From Desulfuromonadales bacterium (GTDB lineage: Bacteria; Desulfobacterota; Desulfuromonadia; Desulfuromonadales; UBA2294), in assembly GCA_030591795.1 (NCBI GenBank), contig JAUVAJ010000078.1:1-7449 (forward strand): a DNA stretch of 7,449 bases. Direction: 5' to 3'. Below are positions 1-6,107 of the stretch, piece by piece; the first letter of the stretch is position 1, and each line of letters opens with the position of its first letter. Position numbers and translations under genes: made by a program. The notes under the pieces are model-generated. The model had not been told where the DNA came from, ran no database searches, and saw only the letters and a program-made list of their open reading frames with translations.

Positions 1-1
1 T

Positions 2-142
2 GGTGAGGTTGTCATCCGGCCGATGATGAATCTTGCCTTAAGTTACGATCACCGGATTATCGATGGTCGCGAGGCGGTCGGGTTTCTGCGTCAGGTTAAG
101 GAGTATATTGAGGATCCGGAGGAGATGCTGCTGGAGATGTAG
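2..142 (+). CDS. sucB: Dihydrolipoamide succinyltransferase (E2), C-terminal end, partial
   Basis: This is the 3' end of a 2-oxo acid dehydrogenase E2 gene; the 5' part lies left of the window. The 46 residues in frame end at a TAG codon. They hold the hallmark catalytic motif of the E2 acyltransferase domain, SYDHRIIDG, with the active-site His at residue 17 of the fragment and the Asp at 21. In this family these residues catalyse transfer of the acyl group from lipoamide to CoA. The preceding PMMNLAL and the ending DPEEMLLEM resemble the succinyltransferase of 2-oxoglutarate dehydrogenase (SucB/OdhB) more than pyruvate dehydrogenase E2, so the TCA-cycle enzyme is preferred. The enzyme would be cytoplasmic. 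The lipoyl and E1/E3-binding domains cannot be seen, so acyl specificity remains an inference. The gene converges on the minus-strand CGGC gene. Confidence 0.85.
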   Translation, partial: GEVVIRPMMNLALSYDHRIIDGREAVGFLRQVKEYIEDPEEMLLEM

Positions 143-164
143 ACGATTATTTTTACGTTAAGCC

Positions 165-197
165 ATAGGCCGATACCTGTAGCAGGTATCGGCCTAT
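165..197. terminator. Perfect 15-bp hairpin between convergent genes, probable terminator
   Basis: Positions 165-179 (ATAGGCCGATACCTG) are the exact reverse complement of 183-197, with a 3-nt loop TAG. It starts 22 nt after the sucB stop and lies 37 nt beyond the end of the minus-strand CGGC gene, where a bidirectional terminator is expected. The following T-tract is poor on the plus side (ATTATGTCAATTT). On the minus side it is a diffuse A/T stretch that begins after about 10 nt. It may therefore be a hairpin that blocks RNA decay rather than a strict intrinsic terminator. Confidence 0.65.
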
Positions 198-234
198 ATT
201 ATGTCAATTTGTCAAGCTTGACCCTTTAATCTGC

Positions 235-681
235 TTAATCGTAACTTGCACGAGTCTCTTCATCACCCATAGTCGGTGCGATAAGTGACTTCCAAGCGGG
301 GCTCTCCCATGTCCCAAGAGAAGTATGTATATCAAGATACTTTTTCGGTATAGGGTGCGTGCCCACAACGACCTTGACCTCATAGCGTTTTTCAAGAAAG
401 GCTTTGAAGGTATCGATATAGGGGCAGGGGGGATAGCCAACAACCATACCGGTAGCTAAGTGAATAACCTCTGCGCCATTATTCACCATCTCTTCGCCCG
501 TATATTCTATGTTGCCACCAGGACAGCCATCGCACGTTGTAAAACCAACCAACTCAACTTCGGTGTCCGTGTATATGCTGAAAGCCCCCTCCTTGTTCCT
601 CATCGCTCGGAAACACTTCCCGCCAGCACAGCAGCGGTAGCGATCACAGATAATGATTCCAATCTTTGTCTTTGAATTCAT
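235..681 (-). CDS. CGGC domain-containing protein (putative metal-binding)
   Basis: A 148-residue soluble protein with no signal peptide or membrane segment. It matches my recollection of the CGGC-domain family, whose function is unproven and whose cysteines suggest metal binding. Visible landmarks are an N-terminal ICDRYRCCAGGKCF block (Cys12, 17, 18, 23), a central TTCDGCPGGN block (Cys50, Cys53), HLATG at 74-78, YPPCPY at 83-88 (Cys86) and GTHPIP at 107-112. The family signature Cys-Gly-Gly-Cys is here Cys-Asp-Gly-Cys. The tail from about 124 (WESPAWK onward) seems to extend past the conserved core. The ATG at 681 is chosen because AGGA at 688-691 lies 6 nt upstream. The ATG at 687 would abut that site, and a TTG at 711 has no site of its own. 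The gene stands alone: sucB converges on it and the next minus-strand gene ends 160 nt upstream. No catalytic role can be assigned. Confidence 0.85.
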   Translation of the reverse strand: MNSKTKIGIIICDRYRCCAGGKCFRAMRNKEGAFSIYTDTEVELVGFTTCDGCPGGNIEYTGEEMVNNGAEVIHLATGMVVGYPPCPYIDTFKAFLEKRYEVKVVVGTHPIPKKYLDIHTSLGTWESPAWKSLIAPTMGDEETRASYD

Positions 682-687
682 ATCCAT

Positions 688-692
688 TCCTT
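688..692 (-). promoter_or_regulatory. Ribosome binding site deciding the start of the CGGC gene
   Basis: On the minus strand this reads AAGGA, 6 nt before the ATG at 679-681. It is directly adjacent to the earlier in-frame ATG at 685-687, which is too close to use it. It therefore favours the shorter 148-residue product. Confidence 0.7.
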
Positions 693-723
693 TCAATGAT
701 TGATTGATCAATTATTACGCCAT

Positions 724-747
724 TTGCCTAAGTATAGGGTTGCCTAA
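724..747 (-). promoter_or_regulatory. Possible promoter/operator of the CGGC gene with paired direct repeats
   Basis: On the minus strand two identical octamers TTAGGCAA (740-747 and 724-731) are separated by 8 nt, giving a 16-nt period. The spacer contains most of a TATACT hexamer (731-736), a 5/6 match to a sigma-70 -10 box, 49 nt upstream of the start codon. No convincing -35 is present at 16-18 nt upstream of it (candidates read AGATCA, CAGATC, TCAGAT). A weak -35 together with direct repeats could mean activator or repressor control, but this is inference from spacing alone. Confidence 0.35.
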
Positions 748-841
748 CGGCCTGATCTGAGCGGCGGCGTACTTAGATTCAAAATAGTAAAAAGCTTATC
801 GAACAGCACCGCTATCATTTCCGTCCGACTCCAGAGACTGG

Positions 842-1114
842 TTAAGTGTTTTCATCTTGCTCAATGCTTAAATCTAACCGTCCTTCTTGATATAACTGCC
901 ATTCTTCCCAGCACTCTGGTTCATATAAATCGTGATATCCACGTTGCTTTAAGAATGACGGCGTTGCAGCCAATGGATATTCAACAACTGTTGCAGTATC
1001 TCGAATTCTAAGGACTTCTTCCTTATGGAGCGGTCTCTCAGCAATTTCTTCTGCTCTGGTTAACAGCGCGACCAATGCAGGGACAAATACCTTTACCACT
1101 TCTTCTTCAGCCAC
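842..1114 (-). CDS. Small protein of unknown function, 90 residues, GTG start
   Basis: I do not recognise this protein with certainty. It is acidic and soluble, with no signal peptide and no membrane segment long enough to be convincing. Residues 4-38 look helical: VVKVFVPALVALL, then an acidic AEEIAERPLHKEEVLRIRD stretch. Residues 59-73 include RGYHDLYEPECWEEW, with two tryptophans (69, 72) and one cysteine (68), and look like a conserved core. The last 12 residues are polar and probably disordered. The GTG at 1114 is preferred because AAGGAG at 1121-1126 lies exactly 6 nt upstream. A GTG at 1132 would add six residues but has no ribosome binding site. The coding signal rests on that site, the open frame and a protein-like composition. 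It sits between nuoN and the CGGC gene on the same strand, but gaps of 160 and about 200 nt suggest independent transcription. Confidence 0.7.
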   Translation of the reverse strand: MAEEEVVKVFVPALVALLTRAEEIAERPLHKEEVLRIRDTATVVEYPLAATPSFLKQRGYHDLYEPECWEEWQLYQEGRLDLSIEQDENT

Positions 1115-1120
1115 TCCAAT

Positions 1121-1126
1121 CTCCTT
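1121..1126 (-). promoter_or_regulatory. Strong ribosome binding site for the 90-residue protein
   Basis: The minus strand reads AAGGAG, six matches to the anti-Shine-Dalgarno, with a 6-nt spacer to the GTG at 1112-1114. It supports GTG initiation there over the in-frame GTG at 1130-1132. Confidence 0.7.
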
Positions 1127-1163
1127 AGACACTTAACTAGTGATTAGACGGAAAAATCTTCGT

Positions 1164-1191
1164 ATAATATTCCCGACAATCGAGTGTACAA
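1164..1191 (-). promoter_or_regulatory. Possible sigma-70-like promoter for the 90-residue protein
   Basis: On the minus strand TTGTAC (1186-1191) and TATTAT (1164-1169) are spaced by 16 nt, about 50 nt before the GTG start. The -35 matches the consensus in only 3 of 6 positions, though the -10 is reasonable. The region is AT-rich, so chance matches are likely. The plus strand of the same place contains an exact TATAAT (1163-1168), but no gene lies downstream of it on that strand. Confidence 0.3.
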
Positions 1192-1216
1192 TAAGCGCTT
1201 AAGTTTGTAATTCTAA

Positions 1217-1247
1217 TTTGATATAAAATTTAAAACAAAATATCAAA
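1217..1247. repeat. 8-bp inverted repeat in the AT-rich tail downstream of nuoN
   Basis: TTTGATAT (1217-1224) and ATATCAAA (1240-1247) are exact reverse complements around a 15-nt A/T-only-but-one spacer. It could be an operator for the divergently spaced small gene or part of a poorly formed 3' structure for the nuo transcript. AT-richness weakens its significance. Confidence 0.35.
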
Positions 1248-1266
1248 GTAAATGATTGATCATTAC
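1248..1266. repeat. Bulged hairpin (GTAAATGAT / ATCATTAC)
   Basis: The arms 1248-1256 and 1259-1266 are complementary except for one bulged A, with the centre TGATTGATCA. It lies 50-70 nt beyond the nuoN stop. It has too few G:C pairs and no T-tract, so it is not a standard terminator. It shares AATGATTGAT with the region just upstream of the CGGC gene (695-704). Confidence 0.3.
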
Positions 1267-1281
1267 CTCTCTCTTTATAAA

Positions 1282-1298
1282 AGGGGGAGCGAGGGGGA
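1282..1298. repeat. G-rich tandem motif AGGGGGA x2 just beyond nuoN
   Basis: AGGGGGA occurs at 1282-1288 and again at 1292-1298, a 10-nt period, giving AAAGGGGGAGCGAGGGGGA followed by TTT. Read on the minus strand it is a C-rich tract 18-34 nt after the nuoN stop codon. Sequences of this look are common as dispersed intergenic repeats in many bacterial genomes, so it may be a fragment of such a family. This window contains only one instance. Confidence 0.4.
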
Positions 1299-1315
1299 TT
1301 TGTTGTTTGGTGAAA

Positions 1316-2728
1316 TCAGAAGATTGCCTGCACCAGGTTGAGCAGCGGATCGGGGAAGATTCCGAAAATCAGTGTCGCCAGACAACAGACCAACAGTACC
1401 GTCGAATCACTATACGATCCAGCCGCCAAGTCTGGCCGCTCGGCGTCCGGGGCAAACATCAGCATCACCACCCGCAGGTAGTAGTAGACTGAAATCAGTG
1501 AGGCGAGGATGCCGATGATGGTCAAACCGATAAACCCGGCATCGATTGCCGCCATAAACAGGCCGAACTTGCCGATGAATCCGGCGGCTGGGGGCAGACC
1601 GGCCAGCGACAGCAGAAAGAAGGCGAGCAGTCCGCTGCGTATCGGAAAGCGGTAGCCGGCGCCACGCAGGTCGGTAATCGTTTCCGGCTCACGTCTTACG
1701 TGGGCAAATGAGGCGAGGATGGCGAAGGAGCCTAGCGAAGCGACGGTGTAAACAACCAGATAAAAGGCGACTGCCCTGAAGCCATCAGCGGTTCCGGAGA
1801 TCAAGCCGAGCAACAGGTAACCCATATGGACCATCGAAGAGTAGGCGAGCAAGCGTTTGATGTTGGTCTGCCACAAGGCACACAGGGTCCCGACCAGCAT
1901 GGTGCTTGACGAGAGCAGCCAGAGTAGTGAGATTTGATCCGGCTGGAGTGTAGTTGCACCAGCATAGACACCGAGCACGGCAGCCACTACTGCCCCTTTA
2001 GAGCCGGTGGCCAGCAGAGCGGTGATCGGTATCGGCGCGCCCTGGTAAACATCCGGGGTCCAGAGATGAAACGGCACCAGAGAAATTTTGAAGCCGACGG
2101 CAGCCATGACCAGCAACCAGCCGAGCAGGGCGATCGGCTTGAGGTGTTCCTCGACCAGACTGATAGTCAACGCCTCAGGGAGGTGGAAGGTGCCGGCGGA
2201 AATGTAGATCAGCGATATGCCGAAAGCGAGAAAACCGGTCGCCACAGCGCCGGGAACCAGATATTTGACACCTGCCTCGGCTCCGAACGGTGATTCTCGA
2301 TCAAACACGATCAGAATATACAGCACCAGCGTATACGCCTCGAGACCGAGGAACAGACCAAACAGCGAGCTGGCGGCCGAAAGCAGTGACATTCCGGTTG
2401 CGGCGAACAGGGTCAAGGCGACATAGATGCCGCCATCGAACTGGCGGTGTTCGCCATAACGCAGCGAGAGCAACAGCACCAGACCGGTGCTGAGCGACCA
2501 GAGCACAGTGAAAAAGCGCGCGACTGGCCCGGTTGAGAACAGGGCGCCGATCTCAGGAACAGCAGGCTCATAGAAGGCGGCAACAACCGCCGCCAGCAAG
2601 GCAACTGCGATCCCAGAGAAAACCAGCGGCTTCCAACGTGGCCACCAGGCACCGATCATCAACAGCGTGAGCGAGCCGAAGGCGAGAATCAGTTGCGGCA
2701 TCAGGGCCAGAATTTCGAGCTTACTCAT
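1316..2728 (-). CDS. nuoN: NADH-quinone oxidoreductase subunit N
   Basis: One of the three antiporter-like proton-pumping subunits of complex I, in the cytoplasmic membrane. The protein has 470 residues, slightly shorter than the roughly 485 of E. coli NuoN, and is hydrophobic along its length, as expected for about 14 membrane helices. The proton-path residues are present: Glu130 (GLE), Lys155, Lys214 (GFKISLVPFHLWTPDVYQG), Lys244 and Lys387 (AAGFIGKF), matching E. coli Glu133, Lys158, Lys217, Lys247 and Lys395. The ATG at 2728 was chosen because GGAGG at 2734-2738 lies 5 nt upstream and because the product then starts like other NuoN proteins. The frame stays open to an ATG at 2767, but those 13 polar residues (with MMFQHRSTRLE) lie inside nuoM and do not look like NuoN. 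The gene overlaps the end of nuoM by 8 nt and is the last gene of the operon. No frameshift or missing residue is seen. Confidence 0.96.
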   Translation of the reverse strand: MSKLEILALMPQLILAFGSLTLLMIGAWWPRWKPLVFSGIAVALLAAVVAAFYEPAVPEIGALFSTGPVARFFTVLWSLSTGLVLLLSLRYGEHRQFDGGIYVALTLFAATGMSLLSAASSLFGLFLGLEAYTLVLYILIVFDRESPFGAEAGVKYLVPGAVATGFLAFGISLIYISAGTFHLPEALTISLVEEHLKPIALLGWLLVMAAVGFKISLVPFHLWTPDVYQGAPIPITALLATGSKGAVVAAVLGVYAGATTLQPDQISLLWLLSSSTMLVGTLCALWQTNIKRLLAYSSMVHMGYLLLGLISGTADGFRAVAFYLVVYTVASLGSFAILASFAHVRREPETITDLRGAGYRFPIRSGLLAFFLLSLAGLPPAAGFIGKFGLFMAAIDAGFIGLTIIGILASLISVYYYLRVVMLMFAPDAERPDLAAGSYSDSTVLLVCCLATLIFGIFPDPLLNLVQAIF

Positions 2729-4232
2729 CTGCGCCTCCAGCCGGGTTGAACGGTGCTGAAACATCAATCATCTGCTGTATATGGTTATGCATCGGGTCCA
2801 GAAATGTCTGCGGAAAGAGCCCGATCCAGAGCACGAACAGGATCATTGGAATCAGAATCGTTGCTTCACGCAGGTTGAGATCTGCACAATAAGCCATTTT
2901 TCCCCGTGGTCCCCAGAGAACCCCCCGAACCATCCGTAGCATATAAACAGCCGCGAAAACTACGCCACACATCGCCAGGATACCCCAGACCGGTTCGGCC
3001 TGGAAGGCGCCGAGCAAAATCATGATCTCACCGGCAAAGTTGGCCAGACCCGGCAGGCCGAGCGAAGCTAAAGAAAAGAACAAAATGACGGCCGACAAGC
3101 GCGGAGCGCAGCTCCAGAGGCCGCCGAGTTCATCGAGTTGGCGTGAGCCGGTGCGCAATTCGAGCATCGCTATCAGGGCGAACAGGCCGCCGGTCGTCAC
3201 ACCGTGCGCGGTCATCAACAGAATGCTCCCTTCGAGCGAGAGAATATTCCAGGCTGCAAAACCGAGCAAAATCAGACCGAGATGTGCGACCGAGGAGTAA
3301 GCGATTATTCGCTTGATATCCTGCTGTACCGAGGCGACCCACGAGGCGTGGAACAGTCCGATCAGGGCGAGAACCGCGAGCAGCGGCAGGCTGGCCATGG
3401 CAGCCCCGGGAAACAAGGTGAAGCCGAAGCGAATCATGGCGTAGGCGCCGGTCTTCAGCAACAGCCCGGCCAGATCGACTGAACCGGCAGTTGGCGCTTC
3501 GGTATGTGCATCAGGCAGCCAGGTATGAAACGGAAACACCGGCATTTTAACGACGAAGGCGATCATAAAGGCTGCGAACAACCAGATCTCGGTTGTCGGA
3601 TCGAGAACCGTTTCACGCAAAGCCAGCAATGAGAAGGTCGGGATACCGGTCTGTTCCAGGTTCAGCAGGTGCAGGGCGATAATACCGATCAGCATCACCA
3701 GGCTGCCGGCCAGGGTGTAGAGGAAAAACTTGATGGCAGCGTAGTTACGGTTATGCGAACCCCAGATCATAATCAGCAGGAACATCGGGATCAGCATAAC
3801 TTCCCAGAACAGATAGAACAGAATCAGATCGAGGGAGAGAAAGACACCGATCACACCAGCTTCGAGCAACAGCAACAGGGCGATGAAAAACGGTACGCGC
3901 TTGGTGACCGGCCAGGCGACCAGCATCGCGATGACCTGCAGGAAACCGGTAAGCAGCAACATCAACAGGTTGAGGCCGTCGAGGCCCAAGGTGTAGCGGA
4001 TTCCGAAGTGGTCGATCCAGGCCGCATCTTCGTAGAGGAACCATCGTCCACTCTGTTCCGGAGCGAACAGGAACAGGCCGAGGGTGAGCAGAAAGACGGT
4101 CAGCGTCGTCACCAGTCCGGTCCAGCGGCAAGCTTGCGGTGATTTGTGCAATAGCGCGCAAACCAGCGCTCCGGCGAGCGGTAGCGCCAGAGTCAACGTG
4201 AGCCAGGGTATGTGTAAAAGTGTCTCAGACAT
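2721..4232 (-). CDS. nuoM: NADH-quinone oxidoreductase subunit M
   Basis: Antiporter-like proton-translocating subunit of complex I, between NuoL and NuoN in the membrane arm. The 503 residues agree with the usual length of about 500 and about 14 helices. Diagnostic features are LFWEVMLIPM with Glu144, Lys229 in FVVKMPVFPFHTWLPDAHTE, Lys260 in APTAGSVDLAGLLLKTG, the AYSSVAHLG segment near 311-319, and Glu402 in NFAGEIM. These correspond to E. coli NuoM Glu144, Lys234, Lys265 and Glu407. The ATG at 4232 is preceded by AAGGAA (4241-4246), which overlaps the nuoL stop and leaves 8 nt of spacing. An ATG at 4236 in another frame closes after three codons. The spacing of 12 nt from nuoL and overlap with nuoN place it firmly in the operon. 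The last ten residues (SAPFNPAGGADE region) form a hydrophilic tail. Confidence 0.97.
   Translation of the reverse strand: MSETLLHIPWLTLTLALPLAGALVCALLHKSPQACRWTGLVTTLTVFLLTLGLFLFAPEQSGRWFLYEDAAWIDHFGIRYTLGLDGLNLLMLLLTGFLQVIAMLVAWPVTKRVPFFIALLLLLEAGVIGVFLSLDLILFYLFWEVMLIPMFLLIMIWGSHNRNYAAIKFFLYTLAGSLVMLIGIIALHLLNLEQTGIPTFSLLALRETVLDPTTEIWLFAAFMIAFVVKMPVFPFHTWLPDAHTEAPTAGSVDLAGLLLKTGAYAMIRFGFTLFPGAAMASLPLLAVLALIGLFHASWVASVQQDIKRIIAYSSVAHLGLILLGFAAWNILSLEGSILLMTAHGVTTGGLFALIAMLELRTGSRQLDELGGLWSCAPRLSAVILFFSLASLGLPGLANFAGEIMILLGAFQAEPVWGILAMCGVVFAAVYMLRMVRGVLWGPRGKMAYCADLNLREATILIPMILFVLWIGLFPQTFLDPMHNHIQQMIDVSAPFNPAGGADE
2734..2738 (-). promoter_or_regulatory. Ribosome binding site deciding the nuoN start
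   Basis: The minus strand reads GGAGG, 5 nt before the ATG at 2726-2728, inside the last codons of nuoM. It supports initiation there rather than at the in-frame ATGs at 2764 and 2767. Termination of nuoM at 2721 would bring ribosomes onto it. Confidence 0.75.
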
Positions 4233-4244
4233 CCATCTGTTTCC

Positions 4245-6107
4245 TTACAGACTGACCAGGCGCCAGAGGCCCCAGCAGAGAAGCATCAGTACTCCCCAGA
4301 CCATTGCCCCGATCGAGGTCGAGAGTCGACCGGTGCTGAAGCGACAGAGGCCACCACCAAATTCCCGGCAGGTTTGTGCCATTCGGGTCAATACGTTGTC
4401 AATCAGATCGCGATCGATCCCCTGGCTGCAGAACAGGCAGAGATTCGCATAAGGTCTTACCAGCAGGCGATCAATCAGCCGGTCGGCGTACCAGCCGTTG
4501 AGCAAAAAATCATCGATTCGACCGGTTCTCGGTGCCGGCTTTTGGTTATAGAACTGCCTGGCCAGCAACCAGCCGGCCAGTGCGGCCAGGGTAGCTGCTC
4601 CCCAGAGCAACAGTTCGATTGAGTGACTGACCTTTGGCGTCACGCCGGCCAACACGCCGAGGCTGTTATGTAGCCAGGCACCGCCACCAATCAACTCCGG
4701 CAGGTTGATGAAGCCACCGGCCAGTCCGAGGATTGCCAGCGGCAGCAGAGGCCAGACCGTCAGGCCGCCAGCTGCGTGGCCTTCTCTGACTGGCGGTTTG
4801 CCGGCAAAGACCAGATAGAGCAGGCGGAAAGTGTAGAGTGCGGTCAGAAAAGCGGTTAGCAGACCGATGGCCCAGAACAGCTTGTATAATCCGTTCGGAT
4901 GCTGAAAAACAGCGAGCAGGATCGCATCTTTGGAGAAGAAACCGCCGGTCAGCGGCAGACCGGCCAGGCAGATGGCTCCGGACAGAAACAGACCGAACAG
5001 CAACGGCTGACGCCGGGCCAAACCACCCATCTGGAACAGGTCGTTCTCTTCGTGATAATAGTGGATAATAAGTCCGGCACCCATAAACAGCAGCGCCTTG
5101 AACAAGGCGTGGGTCAGCAGATGAAACATTGCCGCCGAGACGCTGCCAGCACCGACGGCGAGCAGCATGTAGCCGACCTGACTCATGGTCGAGTAGGCGA
5201 GCACCCGCTTGATCTCGCGTTGGGCCAGGGCGCAGGTCGCAGCGTAGAAAGCAGTCGCGGCGCCGACGCCGGCGATCAGCAGCATGGCGACCGGCGACAG
5301 GGAGATCAAGGGGAAGAAGCGGCAGAGCAGGTAAACTCCGGCGGTGACCATGGTCGCAGCGTGAATCAGGGCCGAGACTGGGGTCGGCCCGGCCATCGCA
5401 TCGGCCAGCCAGGTCATCAGCGGCAGTTGCGCTGATTTGCCGCTCGCCCCGAGCAGGAGCAGGATACCGATGATAGTGATGGTTGCGATCGGCAGCAGCG
5501 CTGCCTCGGAATTGATGGCGCTGAGCGACAGGGTGCCGGTCAGGGAGAACAACCAGAGCAGGGCGATACCGAAGAAGACATCACCGACCCGGGTGACCAG
5601 GAACGCTTTGCGGCCGGCGTCAGCGTTGGCTTCGTCTTTGTACCAGAAACCGATCAGGGCGTAGGAGCAGAAACCGACCCCTTCCCAACCGACAAAAATC
5701 AACAGGAGATTGTCGGACAGTACGATCAACAACATGGCGAAGACAAACAGGTTGAGCAGACCGAAGAACCGGGCGTTATCCGGTTCTTTATGCATATAGC
5801 CGACGGCGTAGAGGTGAATCAGGGTTGAGACGAAGGTGACCATCACGGTCATCGGTGCCGACAGGTTGTTCCAGACCATGGTTAACGGCACATCCAACTC
5901 ACCGCTGGTCATCCAGGTGTAGAAGGTCGCTTCAACGCCGTTTCCGGCAGCCGGCCAGAGCATGAGGGCAACCAGCGTTGACGCCGCTACGCCGGCGACT
6001 GCTGACAGCTCTACCAGGCGGCGCGGCGCCCGAATGCCGAACAGCATATTGAAGACAGCCCCGGCCAACGGCAGGAGCGGTATGCTCAAGAGCAGAGTCT
6101 GGTTCAT
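4245..6107 (-). CDS. nuoL: NadH-quinone oxidoreductase subunit L
   Basis: Distal antiporter-like proton pump of complex I. The 620 residues match the family (613 in E. coli). The N-terminal oxidoreductase N-domain and the main antiporter domain are followed by the long lateral helix region at about 530-580 and a last membrane helix at about 600-615. Proton-path residues are in place: Glu142 (WEGVGFCSYALIGFWY), Asp176, Lys224 (GKSAQLPLMTWLADAMAGPTPVSALIHA), His249, His333, Lys337 (LTHALFKALLFM), Lys393 and Asp394 (GGFFSKDAIL). These align with E. coli Glu144, Asp178, Lys229, His254, His338, Lys342, Lys399 and Asp400. The start ATG overlaps the nuoK stop (ATGA), and AAGGG directly precedes it, so translation is probably coupled. 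The long lateral helix in this family braces NuoM and NuoN, which follow in the operon. Nothing unusual is seen in the sequence. Confidence 0.97.
   Translation of the reverse strand: MNQTLLLSIPLLPLAGAVFNMLFGIRAPRRLVELSAVAGVAASTLVALMLWPAAGNGVEATFYTWMTSGELDVPLTMVWNNLSAPMTVMVTFVSTLIHLYAVGYMHKEPDNARFFGLLNLFVFAMLLIVLSDNLLLIFVGWEGVGFCSYALIGFWYKDEANADAGRKAFLVTRVGDVFFGIALLWLFSLTGTLSLSAINSEAALLPIATITIIGILLLLGASGKSAQLPLMTWLADAMAGPTPVSALIHAATMVTAGVYLLCRFFPLISLSPVAMLLIAGVGAATAFYAATCALAQREIKRVLAYSTMSQVGYMLLAVGAGSVSAAMFHLLTHALFKALLFMGAGLIIHYYHEENDLFQMGGLARRQPLLFGLFLSGAICLAGLPLTGGFFSKDAILLAVFQHPNGLYKLFWAIGLLTAFLTALYTFRLLYLVFAGKPPVREGHAAGGLTVWPLLPLAILGLAGGFINLPELIGGGAWLHNSLGVLAGVTPKVSHSIELLLWGAATLAALAGWLLARQFYNQKPAPRTGRIDDFLLNGWYADRLIDRLLVRPYANLCLFCSQGIDRDLIDNVLTRMAQTCREFGGGLCRFSTGRLSTSIGAMVWGVLMLLCWGLWRLVSL

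Noticed and set aside
699..712. FNR/CRP-like site upstream of the CGGC gene (TTGAT and ATCAA half sites)
   Set aside because: The half sites are 2 nt apart, whereas FNR needs 4, and the site lies too close to the ribosome binding site to fit a usual activator position.
831..841. CCAG-AGA-CTGG mini hairpin after the 90-residue gene
   Set aside because: Only four base pairs and no T-tract; not enough for a terminator.
1163..1168. Exact TATAAT on the plus strand
   Set aside because: No plausible -35 box 16-18 nt upstream and no plus-strand gene downstream; AT-rich chance match.
3669..4142. 157-codon plus-strand open frame inside nuoM
   Set aside because: Gln/Glu/Asp-rich, low-complexity translation antisense to hydrophobic codons, no ribosome site; a shadow of nuoM.
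4899..5435. 178-codon plus-strand open frame inside nuoL
   Set aside because: Gln/Gly/His-rich translation typical of the antisense of a GC-rich membrane-protein gene; fully inside nuoL with intact NuoL residues on the other strand.
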